Below are positions 11,339 to 22,477 of a stretch of DNA of 64,000 nt, piece after piece. The position numbers and the translations under genes were made by a program. The stretch is from Calothrix sp. CSU_2_0 (GTDB taxonomy: Bacteria; Cyanobacteriota; Cyanobacteriia; Cyanobacteriales; Nostocaceae): the NCBI GenBank assembly GCA_012034595.1, contig JAAUPE010000007.1, positions 1-64,000 of the forward strand, given 5' to 3'. The notes under the pieces were generated by a model. The model saw nothing but the letters and a program-made list of their open reading frames with translations, was not told the origin of the DNA and searched no databases. The first letter of the stretch is position 1. Every line of letters starts with the position of its first letter.

Positions 11339-12105
11339 TATATATTCTGAGCTACAACTAATGCTGATACACCAAATGGCAAACTCAATTTACCCATAAA
11401 ATGACGTTCACTAGCAAATAAGAAGGTCAAAAACTTGTTAATTAGCGGAGATGGTAAAGTTAAGTCGCTACTTGTTTGAAGTTGATTATCTTGAGATTTG
11501 TGATTTTGAGATTTCTTAGCCAGTTTGAACAAATTCTGTAACAAACGAACTCCTGCAACAAGGGGAAATAGGAAAGTATTAAAGTAACTGCTGTAACGGA
11601 TTGAAAAATCTGCTTTGCGGACGACTTTTTGCAACCCCTGTAAACGATAGCGACGTTTGTGATGGTTGATATCGTCGTGCTGACTCCACAAAAATTGATA
11701 TGCTGGCACTGTTAATATTATCCAACCACCGGGTTTGAGATGCGATCGCAATGCTGAGAGTGCTGCTAAATCGTTATCTAAATGTTCGATTACGTCAAAA
11801 GCAACAATTAAGTCGTACTTACCTGTAAAGGGGATTTTATCTGGTAAGCTTCCTAATCTCACAGCAGTTACTTGACGTTGATTGGCAAATTCGCAAGCGG
11901 TTTCATCCAGTTCCATTGCTGAAACTTCACCATAACGTGCTAGCATTCGCAAGTTTCCACCTGTCCCGCATCCAGCTTCGAGAATTTTTGCATCTATCGG
12001 CAGACTGATTTTGCGAATTACTCGGTCAAGTATTTGACGACGAGCAACAAACCACCAATGTTTGTCTTCGACGGTTGCGTATTGTAAATAAAAGTCTTTT
12101 TCCAT
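11338..12105 (-). CDS. Class I SAM-dependent methyltransferase
   Basis: [28 protein letters not shown]...[16 protein letters not shown]...[14 protein letters not shown]. Confidence 0.92.
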   Translation of the reverse strand: MEKDFYLQYATVEDKHWWFVARRQILDRVIRKISLPIDAKILEAGCGTGGNLRMLARYGEVSAMELDETACEFANQRQVTAVRLGSLPDKIPFTGKYDLIVAFDVIEHLDNDLAALSALRSHLKPGGWIILTVPAYQFLWSQHDDINHHKRRYRLQGLQKVVRKADFSIRYSSYFNTFLFPLVAGVRLLQNLFKLAKKSQNHKSQDNQLQTSSDLTLPSPLINKFLTFLFASERHFMGKLSLPFGVSALVVAQNI

Positions 12106-12189
12106 AAAGCTGGGGAAGTAGGGGAAACTATTTAGTAGAGACGTAATAAATAGCGTTTATCTACTAAGCACTATTTTTACCACATCAAG

Positions 12190-13763
12190 TCATTTTAATA
12201 AATAATGTTCTTCGGTATTTTTGCGATCGCTGTAGGTTTTTAGATAATTTGCAGTCAGATAATTCATGATTTGAGCATCAGCTTTTATTTGAGAAGTCCA
12301 CCTCGCTAAGACAATTTGTTCGGGGTGATATTTTTGTAAAATTTCCAATAATTTTTGGGTAGTTATATCACCGGAATTAATTCGTTTGTATGAGATGACA
12401 GCGATTTCTGGAGGAACTGGTAAACCTGCATAAAATGCATAAATTGGACGGTCTGTGAACAGCCATTGGTGTTATTTTTATGTTGTAAAACTAACTGCAT
12501 TATTTCTTTATTTCTAGGGACAGTTCCGTGTGGATTTGGTGGGGTGATAATGATGAGAAAAACTAAGATTCCCAAAATTGTTGTTATTAAAGTTGTAGTT
12601 ATTAATTGATTTTTAGCGATTAATTTTAAGTTATCTAAATTTAGATTATTTAACTGGAATTTTTTGAAGTTTAATTGATGATATTTAGCTTGTTGTAGAA
12701 AGTTTACGAATAAAGCGATCGCATAAGCAGAAAGCCAAGCGATAGGAATTGATAGTAATGGATAATAGTGATACCAAATGGGTTTATGGATTGAGAGAAT
12801 CAAAAAAGCGCTTCCTAGCCAAGTGATTGGTAATAAACCGTTTTTTTCTTTTTTATTCCATATTGCCCAAATACCAATTACAGCCAAAAATAAGTAATCA
12901 AAATCTTGGCTTAACATTTGCCGTAAGGATTTAAAATTATTGAAAGTGTCTAAGTTAGCATCTTGTGTTTGATTAAAATGAGTTAATAACACTTGTTCGT
13001 GATTAAAAATTTGATGAAAGTATATTCCAATTGCTAGATAAACTATGGCAATGCTAATCAACCAGATACACAAAGGTTTAATATATTCCCAGAATTTATT
13101 TAAATTTTCAGTGCTAGGAAACTGATAGTTTAGTAGATATACAATTAGCAAAGGTAACAAAAATATCGTAAATAACTTGATTTGTAAAGACAGCGCAAAT
13201 AAAATCCCAGAAAGTAGCAATAACCGATAAGAATTAGTTTTTTGAACATCGTTTATATTTAAATTATCGGTAAGACTATTATTAATAGTTTGATAAATAC
13301 TTAAAAGATAAACTGCTAGCATAGCCATCGCAAGCGACGGTAAACCAATCATTACAGAGATATTGAGACGGATAAATAACCACGAAGTAAATAATATAAA
13401 AGTAGATGCGATCGCAGGTATATTTCCGAGTTCTCGACGGATGATTTGATAAAAACTCCAGACTAACACTGAAGAGAATAACAGTACAAGTAATCTTGCG
13501 GTAAATATCGACTGACCAAATAATTTAAACCATCCAGATAAAATAACAGTAAAAATTGGTGGTTGGTCATTCCAAATTTCACTATATAGAACAAATCCTT
13601 GTGAATATAGCAGAGATTTAATTAAATTAAATCCCTCATCATAATCCATCTCAAATATTTTAGTAATTGGCTGAAATCTCATAACAATTACTAAAACTAT
13701 ATATAACAATATAAAAATTAAATGGGTACAAAAAACATGAAAAACCTTCTTAATATTAAACAT
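12190..13763 (-). pseudogene. GT39/ArnT-like membrane glycosyltransferase, apparently frameshifted near its 3' end
   Basis: ORF 12363..13763 (YDEGFNLIKSLLYSQGFVLYSEIWNDQPPIF...) ends in an atypical tail. The alternative frame from about 12470 to 12190 encodes WLFTDRPIYAFYAGLPVPPEIAVISYKRINSGDITTQKLLEILQKYHPEQIVLARWTSQIK..., which looks like the family's C-terminus. Confidence 0.75.
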
Positions 13764-13901
13764 AATTCAGGTAAATTTATTACTCTTATTTAACCTCTGT
13801 GAAACTCTGCGTAAACCTCCCGTAGTTTTGCGGAAGAATAATTTCCCACAAACTGCTCTCCACGTTCCTTGGTGTTAAAAAACAAAAATTAAAGCTACAC
13901 C

Positions 13902-15308
13902 CTATTTTATAACCTCTTTCTTCACAAATAAATAAACCTCATCCCGTTGATAACTCAAACTAAAATTAGGATTTTTATGTATTTTTTTGACTACATTTCT
14001 CGCAAATTCCGGATTCCGAGTTCCATCTGGATGACGGACATTGAGTAAAATATAATCAAAACTATTAAAATCAGCAGGAACACCACTTATATCATCAAAA
14101 AATTGAATTTTGGGACGATGAGTCAGATGAGGAGCAATACTATGTGTAGTTAAGACATAGCCTTTCGTTTTCACTTGTGAAATAGCCTCTCGTGTTGCTT
14201 GTAAAGTATCCAGACTTCGCAAATAACGCGACCAAAAAAAACCATACTTACCTAATACAATAAATGCAATCAAAGCCCAAACAATAATAAATCTTTGCCT
14301 ACGTAACCAAGTTCGATTTGCGGCTAAACTAGCAATTACAGTCACAATCAAAAATGGTAATATCGGCAAAGAATATTGATGAATTAAATCGCGTTGTGTT
14401 GATTTTTCCGAAAGGATATTAATGACAAATGTGGGAATTGTTGCAACCAAAGGGGCAAGATGTCGAGGTGAAAGTCCCCAAATTACAGGTACAATTACTA
14501 ACGCAATATATTCCAAAACTGTAAAAGAAAAAAACCTCTCGAAGATAATTTGCGGTTTCATCAGCAAATTACGAACGATTTCCGTTACCGAATTCCCAAG
14601 ATAGCCATAACGTGCGATCGCAGCTACCTCATTATTGCTAAAAGCGGGTATGATTACTTGCGTCGCCATTAAAAACCAGCTAATTCCGGCAATTAAAGCA
14701 AAAATTCCGTAAAATCTTCTTTTATCAAACATTAGCAACCAAAAACCCATTGCCGCAACCGTTAGCGACAGTACAGCTTTGCATCCTAAAATGAAAATAG
14801 TACCAATGCAAAACCAAACCACATTACCCAATCTTGCAGCTAACACAACCCCTAAAAAGACTGGTAATGCCATCACTTCGGGGTGAAATTCAAATAAATT
14901 AACGTTAAATACTAGCGGGTAAAATAAATATACAACTGACATCGTGACAGCTTGACTTTGCTTAAGTCCAGCTTGTAATGCCAAATAATAAGTCGGGATA
15001 GCTCCCAAAGACAGCGAAATTGCCTGTACTGCCAATAACCAATACGCACTTGGGTAAATTTTGTATAGTAAAGCTAGCGGATAAACTGCCCATGCTGCAT
15101 GATTTCCTAGATGATGGAAACCAAGCAGCGAAGATATTGGGGGTTTTCCTTGACTTATCAAGTACACTACCTGATCGTATATCCCCAAGTCAAAAAAGCC
15201 TGACTGTCCAAGTGTATGACGTAGACTACTACAACCAAATAGAATCGCTACGCTAACCCCAGTCATCCAGATGACTGTTTTAAGTTGAGAAATACCTTGT
15301 ATTTTCAC
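13902..15308 (-). CDS. DUF2079 domain-containing membrane protein
   Basis: LGQSGFFDLGIYDQVVYLISQGKPPISSLLGFHHLGNHAAWAVYPLALLYKIYP...FEFHPEVMALPVFLG. Confidence 0.9.
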   Translation of the reverse strand: MKIQGISQLKTVIWMTGVSVAILFGCSSLRHTLGQSGFFDLGIYDQVVYLISQGKPPISSLLGFHHLGNHAAWAVYPLALLYKIYPSAYWLLAVQAISLSLGAIPTYYLALQAGLKQSQAVTMSVVYLFYPLVFNVNLFEFHPEVMALPVFLGVVLAARLGNVVWFCIGTIFILGCKAVLSLTVAAMGFWLLMFDKRRFYGIFALIAGISWFLMATQVIIPAFSNNEVAAIARYGYLGNSVTEIVRNLLMKPQIIFERFFSFTVLEYIALVIVPVIWGLSPRHLAPLVATIPTFVINILSEKSTQRDLIHQYSLPILPFLIVTVIASLAANRTWLRRQRFIIVWALIAFIVLGKYGFFWSRYLRSLDTLQATREAISQVKTKGYVLTTHSIAPHLTHRPKIQFFDDISGVPADFNSFDYILLNVRHPDGTRNPEFARNVVKKIHKNPNFSLSYQRDEVYLFVKKEVIK

Positions 15309-15330
15309 GTTTCTATTGTAATTAAGTCAG

Positions 15331-15416
15331 GAGTTTTGAGTTAGGAGTTAGGAGTTAGAAGTCAGTAGTCAGTAGTTAGAAGTCAGAAGTCAGAAGTCAG
15401 TAGTTAGGAGTTAGAA
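15331..15416. repeat. Heptanucleotide array (GAGTTAG/AAGTCAG)n
   Basis: Directly visible period-7 array. Confidence 0.85.
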
Positions 15417-15493
15417 TCTAAAATCCAAAGCTTGTACTGAGCGACAGCGAATGTATCTAAAATCCAAAGCTTGTACTGAGCGACAGCGAATGT
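15416..15493. repeat. 39-bp perfect tandem duplication
   Basis: atctaaaatccaaagcttgtactgagcgacagcgaatgt at 15416-15454 and 15455-15493. Confidence 0.95.
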
Positions 15494-15567
15494 ATCCAAA
15501 ATCCGTCTTGAAAAGTTTTGTGGAAGGATACCTTCCCCACAAACTTTTCGCAAAATCCAAAATCCCA

Positions 15568-16842
15568 TCATCCTACCCACAATTCCTGTGCAAAGCGGAT
15601 CGAAAAAGTAAACAATAGAATCGCAAAAAAACCTAAAGTCATATATCCCCAACGTGGATGACGTGACAGTAAAATGCCAAAAGCAATTATTGGTGGGACA
15701 ATACCATAAACTAGACGACTTAAAGACCAAGTTCCACCAGAAACCAACAACAATCCAACACCACATAATCCATAAAATAACGCTACTGGTGTAAGCTCTT
15801 GACGATAACGCCATAATAAATATGCACTTCCCAATACTGAAATAGTATTAATTAAAGGGTCTCCCGCTAACAACCACAAACCCAAAAATAAAACCAGTAA
15901 ACCGTAATCAACCTTCCTTGCACCCAGTTTATAGCGATCGCGCCACAACCACCAACCACAACCAACAATTACTGAAAAAACCAAAGGGTGAGCAATGTCT
16001 TTGATATATCCTTGTTTATAGTTGTAATTACCAATACAAATTTGCATTAACATTTTCCACCAAGGTTTCCAATCAAAGCCTAAGCTTGCTCTCCAACCTT
16101 TTTGAGCATGAATAAACGCTAATGGATCGCCATGTTGTATGAAACAATAAATACTAAAAATAATTATTCCTGCTGCTGTGGAAAAAGCTGCAATGTAAGC
16201 GACTGGTGGTTTGCGCTGTTTCCATGCTGAGAAAATAAATGCGGGTATTAAAGCGATTCCCGTTGGACGTGTTGCTGTCGCTAATCCACCCCAAAGTGCT
16301 GTTTGAGCGTATTTATTGCGATCGAATGCACTTAATGCTGCGGTACTAAGTAATAAATACAAACCTTCCGTGTAAATTACTCCTGCAAACATTGACGCAG
16401 GAAACCATACCGCGATCGCAACTGTCCACTTGGCTATGCTTTCATTTTGAAATTGTTGTACCCAAAAATATAAGAGGTACAAAAAGCCTAAAAATGCCAG
16501 GTTATTAAAAACTACACCAGCAACCTCAAACGGGAAACCGATATTGATGAGGAAACGCAAAATTAAGGGGAATAAAGGGAAAAATGCAATATTACCTTTA
16601 CCATTTGCATATATATAACCAGAATTTGCAATTATTCGATAGTGAGTGCTATCCCATCCATCGAATACACTCAAGTCAAAAGTCGCTGCAACTCCTCCCG
16701 ATGGTACAGGTAAAAGTGGTGCAACTAACAACATCGCTACCCAAATAGTTGCACGACTACCTAACCACATCGAAGCAGGGAATAATAACCCACTTGTGGC
16801 TTGTTTGACTGCTTTTAAAGATAATAATTTCACCCCGATCAT
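15568..16842 (-). CDS. PIG-V-like/mannosyltransferase family membrane protein
   Basis: Paralogue of 8202..9494 (FDGWDSTHYRIIANSGYIYANGKGNIAFFPLFPLILRFL...YTEGLYLLLSTAALSAFDRNKYA). Confidence 0.82.
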   Translation of the reverse strand: MIGVKLLSLKAVKQATSGLLFPASMWLGSRATIWVAMLLVAPLLPVPSGGVAATFDLSVFDGWDSTHYRIIANSGYIYANGKGNIAFFPLFPLILRFLINIGFPFEVAGVVFNNLAFLGFLYLLYFWVQQFQNESIAKWTVAIAVWFPASMFAGVIYTEGLYLLLSTAALSAFDRNKYAQTALWGGLATATRPTGIALIPAFIFSAWKQRKPPVAYIAAFSTAAGIIIFSIYCFIQHGDPLAFIHAQKGWRASLGFDWKPWWKMLMQICIGNYNYKQGYIKDIAHPLVFSVIVGCGWWLWRDRYKLGARKVDYGLLVLFLGLWLLAGDPLINTISVLGSAYLLWRYRQELTPVALFYGLCGVGLLLVSGGTWSLSRLVYGIVPPIIAFGILLSRHPRWGYMTLGFFAILLFTFSIRFAQELWVG

Positions 16843-16959
16843 TTAATTAGCATATTACAAATTGGTTATTCTCAACCTAGACGTATTGCTGATGGGGAGA
16901 AGTTTCTTAATTTGGGTATTTCAATATGTTTGTTTGCGATCGCTACCAAAGACATCTCG

Positions 16960-17236
16960 CAAATTCGCATGCGAAGTCGTTATGATTTCGCAAGCGTTCC
17001 AACATTCCAACTTGTAGACTCAAATTATTTCGACATGGGATAGAAATTACTTCTTTTTGACGAACAAGTAAATTTGATTGCGATAACTTCGTTGAGCTTC
17101 GCTAACGCGCAAATTCGTATGCGAAGTCGTTATGATTTCGCAAGCTTCCCAACATTTCAACTTGTAGACTCAAATTATTCCTACATAAGATGGAAATTAC
17201 TTCTTTTTGACGAACAAGTAAATTTGATTGCGATCG
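16960..17236. repeat. Imperfect direct repeat with 150-bp offset that includes the 3' end of the adjacent DUF2079 gene
   Basis: aaattcgYatgcgaagtcgttatgatttcgcaagc...cttctttttgacgaacaagtaaatttgattgcgat at 16961 and again at 17111. Confidence 0.9.
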
Positions 17237-18632
17237 TACTTTACATGAAAGTCATCATGACTTCGCATAAAATCCACCATCCGACTTGTAGAATCTCGTT
17301 TATTTCCAAATCCTGGATAACGAGCATCTAGTAACACATAATCAAACTGAGTTAACTCATCTAATGGTTGTTGAGTGTAAGCTAATTTGATTAATTGTCG
17401 ATGACTCAGATGAGCAGATATTGATGCAGTTGTAATTACACTACCTTGAGACTGTACAAGTGAAATTGCTTCTTTTGTAGCTTGCCAAGTATCAAGCTTC
17501 TTGAGATATCTACCACCAAAATAAGTAAATTTTGCTAAAAACAAAAATACCACCAACGACCAAATAATTATTTCCCGTTGACTACGTATCCATCCTTTTC
17601 CTGCTGCCAAAGTCGCAATTACTGCTAATAATAAAAACGGTAATGCTGGTAATGAATATTGATGAACTAAATCTTTTTGCGGTTGATATTCAGTAATTAG
17701 ATTCAATACAACACAAGGAATCGCAGCGATTAATGGTGTCGCAGATGATAGTGAAATTCCCCAAACAATAGGTAATATAAGTAATAGTAAATAAGTTAAA
17801 TTACTGAGAGTGAAAATATTAGCAAATATCAACCCCGGCTTTAAAATTAAACCCTTAGCAATATCAAATACCGAATCACCCAAATAACTATATCTTCCCA
17901 CAGCCGCCGCTTCTCTACCGCTAAAAGTAGGAATAATTAACCCCGATGCGATCGCAAACCAAAAAAATCCTAAAAAAAGCGCAAAAGCACCATACCAACG
18001 ACGTTTTCAAATAAAAGTAACCAAAAACCCATTGCTGCAACTGTGAGTGACAGTACAGCTTTACATCCCAAAATCACAATAATGCTGAGACAAAACCACC
18101 AGAAACGTTTTGCTCTAGCACACCATACAGCAGTTAGCAATGCGGGTAAAGCGATCGCTTCGGGATGAAAGTCGAATAAATTGACGTTAAAAACTACAGG
18201 ATAGAGCAAATACACCAGCGACATCGTTGAAGCTTGACTTTCCTTCAAACCAGCTTGACGTGACAAGTGCCAAATTGGTAGCACTCCTAAGGATAATGCT
18301 AAAGCTTGAACGGCAAATAGCCAGTAAACGCTGGGATAAATTTTATAAAGTAATGCTAAAGGATACCAGATATATGCTGCATGGTCGCCCAAAATGTGAT
18401 ATCCCATGAATGTGGATATTGGTGGTAATCCTTGGCTAATTAGGTAAACAGCTTGGTCGAAAATTCCTAGATCAAATGCGTTTGATTGAAAGAGGATATG
18501 TCGCAAGCTGCTACAAATAAAAAGGATGAGAGTACTTACACAAATCATCCAAATCAAGCTAGGGTTGCCAATGTTGTTTAAATTACTAAAAAATATTTTC
18601 TTGGTGAGAGATGGTTGCTGGTTGAGAGGCAT
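17197..18632 (-). pseudogene. DUF2079 domain-containing protein, frameshifted (ORFs 17970..18632 and 17197..17901)
   Basis: N-terminal half ends ...AAMGFWLLLFENVVGMVLLRFF*. One extra base in the T4 run at 18004-18007 (+ strand) gives LLLFEKRRWYGAFALFLGFFWFAIASGLIIPTFSGREAAAVGRYSYLGDSV, collinear with 13902..15308. Confidence 0.9.
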
Positions 18633-19228
18633 TAGGAAGACTGCTATATAAGATTAATTGCAGATTTTATTCAGAGAAACATATCATCTATTTTCTCACT
18701 GTGTTGAGATTATCCGGTATCAATTAATCCCAAAATTTTTAATCGTCCATAAAAGCAAATATCGCGATCGCACAAACAACTGGAGAGCAGAGAAATAGGG
18801 AAGAATGTGAAGAAACCGGGTTTCTCGTATAACCGGATGCTTGATACTACGATTTTATTTTGGGTTATTTGGGGTTTTTGCGTGGGGTTAGAAGTCAAGG
18901 CAGCGCGTTGCGGGGGTATCCCCCGTTGTAGCGACTGCCGTGGGTTACTGGTTTAGTCGTGCTGAGTGGGAATTTTGCGTGGTGTAAGGAACCCGACTTC
19001 CTGCTTTAGTTATTACCCAAAGCGATCGCATTCCAATTTGCCATCCCAACACAAAGATGTCTAACGACAAGCTTTACAGCTACGCGATACATAACATCTT
19101 CTGAAGTTTATGTAGAAGAGAATAATAGTTAACCCTGAATCTGAATTTGCACCACCTTAACTTCCGCTACTTCCCCCTGCACCCAAGCAATTTATAGTAA
19201 TAAGTATCCGTCAATATGTAAAAAAATT

Positions 19229-20425
19229 GTGAAAAAAATTACACTTCTTGGTTCCACAGGTTCGATTGGAACCCAAACTTTAGATATTGTCGCCCAAAAT
19301 CCCGATAAATTTCAGGTTGTGGGGTTAGCTGCGGGAAACAATGTGGAAATGTTAGCGGAGCAAATTCGTCAGTTCAAACCGGAAATTGCGGCTATTTGTG
19401 CTGAAAATAAATTACCCGCACTCAAAGAAGCAATCAAAAATCTCGATCCTCAACCGATTTTACTTGCTGGTGATGCGGGAATTGTTGAAGTTGCTAGATA
19501 TGGCGACTCGGAAAGCGTTGTCACTGGGATTGTCGGTTGTGCAGGTTTACTACCAACGATCGCAGCAATCAAAGCGGGTAAAAATATTGCCCTTGCCAAC
19601 AAAGAAACCTTAATTGCAGGTGGTCCGGTTGTTCTGCCTTTAGTCGCCGAATTTGGTGTAAAATTATTACCTGCTGATTCCGAGCATTCAGCCATATTCC
19701 AATGTCTGCAAGGTATTCCCCAAGGCAGTTTAAGAAAAATTATTCTCACAGCTTCCGGTGGTGCTTTCCGCGACTGGGAAGTTGAAGATTTAGCGAATGT
19801 TACGGTAGCTGATGCGCTGAAACATCCGAACTGGTCGATGGGACGGAAAATCACGGTTGATTCTGCGACTCTGATGAATAAGGGTTTGGAAGTAATTGAA
19901 GCACATTATCTATTTGGGAAAGACTACGATGATATTGAAATTGTCATCCATCCGCAAAGTATTATTCATTCACTTATAGAGCTTCAGGATACCTCAGTAT
20001 TGGCGCAGTTAGGCTGGGCAGATATGCGCTTACCTTTGTTGTACGCAATGTCATATCCCGAACGAATTTATACCGATTGGGAGCGTTTAAACTTAGTCAA
20101 AGCTGGCAATTTAACTTTCCGTGAACCCGATCATCATAAATATCCTTGCATGAATTTAGCATATGCAGCAGGTCGATCTGGTGGTTCGATGCCTGCGGTT
20201 TTAAATGCAGCAAACGAACAAGCTGTCGCGATGTTTTTGGATGAGAAAATCAAGTTTCTAGATATACCTAAAGTCATCGAAATAGCTTGCGATCGCCATC
20301 AAGGTGATAACCGTTCAAACCCCTGTCTGGATGACATTTTAACAGCAGATAATTGGGCAAGGCAAGAAGTATTAAATGCAACCAAGGAATTAGAAAATAG
20401 TCCGCAAGTCATTTCTTTACGTTAA
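19229..20425 (+). CDS. dxr: 1-deoxy-D-xylulose-5-phosphate reductoisomerase
   Basis: [28 protein letters not shown]...[12 protein letters not shown]...[16 protein letters not shown]...[29 protein letters not shown] start. Confidence 0.98.
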   Translation: MKKITLLGSTGSIGTQTLDIVAQNPDKFQVVGLAAGNNVEMLAEQIRQFKPEIAAICAENKLPALKEAIKNLDPQPILLAGDAGIVEVARYGDSESVVTGIVGCAGLLPTIAAIKAGKNIALANKETLIAGGPVVLPLVAEFGVKLLPADSEHSAIFQCLQGIPQGSLRKIILTASGGAFRDWEVEDLANVTVADALKHPNWSMGRKITVDSATLMNKGLEVIEAHYLFGKDYDDIEIVIHPQSIIHSLIELQDTSVLAQLGWADMRLPLLYAMSYPERIYTDWERLNLVKAGNLTFREPDHHKYPCMNLAYAAGRSGGSMPAVLNAANEQAVAMFLDEKIKFLDIPKVIEIACDRHQGDNRSNPCLDDILTADNWARQEVLNATKELENSPQVISLR

Positions 20426-20955
20426 CAAATTAGAGCTAGCGTTCAGTTGCAAAGCTGAACGCTTTGATATTGGGTATTATCTTCCTGGTTATGGTTTGAT
20501 TCCGGAATAATAACTAAAAAACTGTAGTTATTATTGAACTCTGATTTAACTTTATTCAGCAATTATATTTACATCCATATTACTTTTCGGAGATGTCTGT
20601 GGCTTGTGGACTATTTGACCGAACCTCCTGTACCTCATCTAATTGCAATCTGCTGTATTTATGATTATTAAGATTAAGGAAAATTAAGCTCAACCATAGA
20701 TTAAGACTAATGTTTTACAGCATACTAGTCAATACTGAAAAGAATTTTATACTACTATCGTATTCTGGTCTGCCTTATGATACTCTAGATGCGCTAAACT
20801 ACGAGCTATTATTTGTTTCTGAAAATAATTTACTGTAGTATATTTGACTTTATTAAACTTAAAGCCAAATTATACTTACTCAACTTTAATTTATTTCATA
20901 CCAATCTCCAATTTTCAATACATAAAAGTGGCAATCAACCAAGGAATCAACATAT

Positions 20956-21147
20956 ATGTTCTTTGCATTAATCATTGCTTGGATTGTTTTTACAATTTTG
21001 CTGAAAATTATCAAAACCACCGTCATTAATGCATTGATAGTTGCAGGCATCATTTTTTTACTGCAAGTAGGCTATGGCATTACATTAAGAGATATTCTGA
21101 ACTTTCTAGTCCAATTACCACAGCAATTTCCCCAATCAGGTAGATAA
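20956..21147 (+). CDS. Small conserved membrane protein
   Basis: 63 aa, two hydrophobic segments (MFFALIIAWIVFTILLKIIKTTVINALIVAGIIFLLQVGYG). Confidence 0.6.
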   Translation: MFFALIIAWIVFTILLKIIKTTVINALIVAGIIFLLQVGYGITLRDILNFLVQLPQQFPQSGR

Positions 21148-21293
21148 ACCAGTAAAAACACAATATGCAAAATATTGAAATTATCTGAGGTAGAGTCAAC
21201 CAATTTAAAAGCCATATATAGAAATTTTTGACTTTTGACTCCTATTCCTGAATTTCAGATTCTAGATTCTGGATTTTGCCATATCATCATGTC

Positions 21294-21815
21294 TTAATTA
21301 CTTTGATTAGGAATTCTGGTCAACGCATCTTTAACAGTTGCGGGAAGTTGACGCATAATTTTACCCCGCTCCCGATCTACCGCAACCAACGTTACCTTTG
21401 CAGTAATATACAATTCTTGCCGATCTTCCGATTCCAGCACATAATCCCAATTGATCCGAACTCCCTTCAACTCCTCCATTCGAGTTTTGAGAATAGCAGT
21501 CATACCCATCTGTAGAGAACGATGGTAGCGTATCGACAAATCAACAACAGGTAGATCGCAACCCAGCGCTACTAAATCAGCAAAATTCACACCAAGCGAT
21601 GTCTAACGACAAGCCACTTCGTGTCTACGCAAATATTCAACTCTTGCTTCCTCCAACCAAGTCAGATAAGTACCATGCCAAACAATACCACCATAATCTG
21701 TGTGGTGTGGATGAACCCGCACAGGATACTCAAACCAATACTCAAATCTAGCTTTGTGGGAACTGGTAACAGCACTGGTTGGTAAAGGGTTTGGATTTGT
21801 TTTTTCTTCAGACAT
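21294..21815 (-). pseudogene. Acyl-CoA thioesterase (4HBT/YbgC-like hot-dog fold), interrupted by an in-frame TAG within a small dispersed repeat
   Basis: 21603..21815 (FEYPVRVHPHHTDYGGIVWHGTYLTWLEEARVEYLR) and 21294..21590 (GVNFADLVALGCDLPVVDLSIRYHRSLQMG) share one frame and are separated only by repeat-derived RHEVACR*T. Confidence 0.85.
21596..21630. repeat. Small dispersed repeat (SDR-like) inserted in the thioesterase ORF
   Basis: gcgatgtctaacgacaagccacttcgtgtctacgc; shares gatgtctaacgacaagc with 19056-19085. Confidence 0.75.
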
Positions 21816-22477
21816 CTTAAAAACTTCTTAGGAAACTTAAGCGAGTTGCGATACCTGAATTAGCATAACAAGAAAGGGCAAAAACAAAGCTCCGCAACTG
21901 TAAATATAAATTTATATTTAAACTTGGATTGATATATAAATTTGATAATTTCCAACTACCAGATGTAATTTACCTCGTCTTCTCACACTACAACATCATT
22001 CCAAACTAGCAAAAACAGCAAAAACACCCAATTTCTAGGTATTTTATGATTCTGAATACTCAATTTTGAATACCGAGCAATTATACTAAGAAAAAATAAT
22101 TTCTTTTTTAATCAAGCAATCCTAGCACAGCGAGTAATCTTACTTCAGTCTAATGCTCGACTCGAAATATTATCACCCAATCGTTTGTTTAGATGCGAAC
22201 CTACCTACTCGCTAAGTGCTACAGACGCTTTTTGCGAACCCACAGCACTGTTGAAATTTAACAGCCTGTTTTTACGCTGACACATGACAAAATGAAAACA
22301 ACAGCCAAACAAAAAATGGCTCACAGGGTAAAAGCTAACAACTAATCGCAAAATAGGTTAATAGTTCCGATAATTATCGATAATTTATCCTCAATTAGCA
22401 ATTAGCGATTAGCGATTCCCAACAGTTCGATTTAATCATTTCCTTACTTTCCAGCACTTCGGTAAAGAAATACATCC

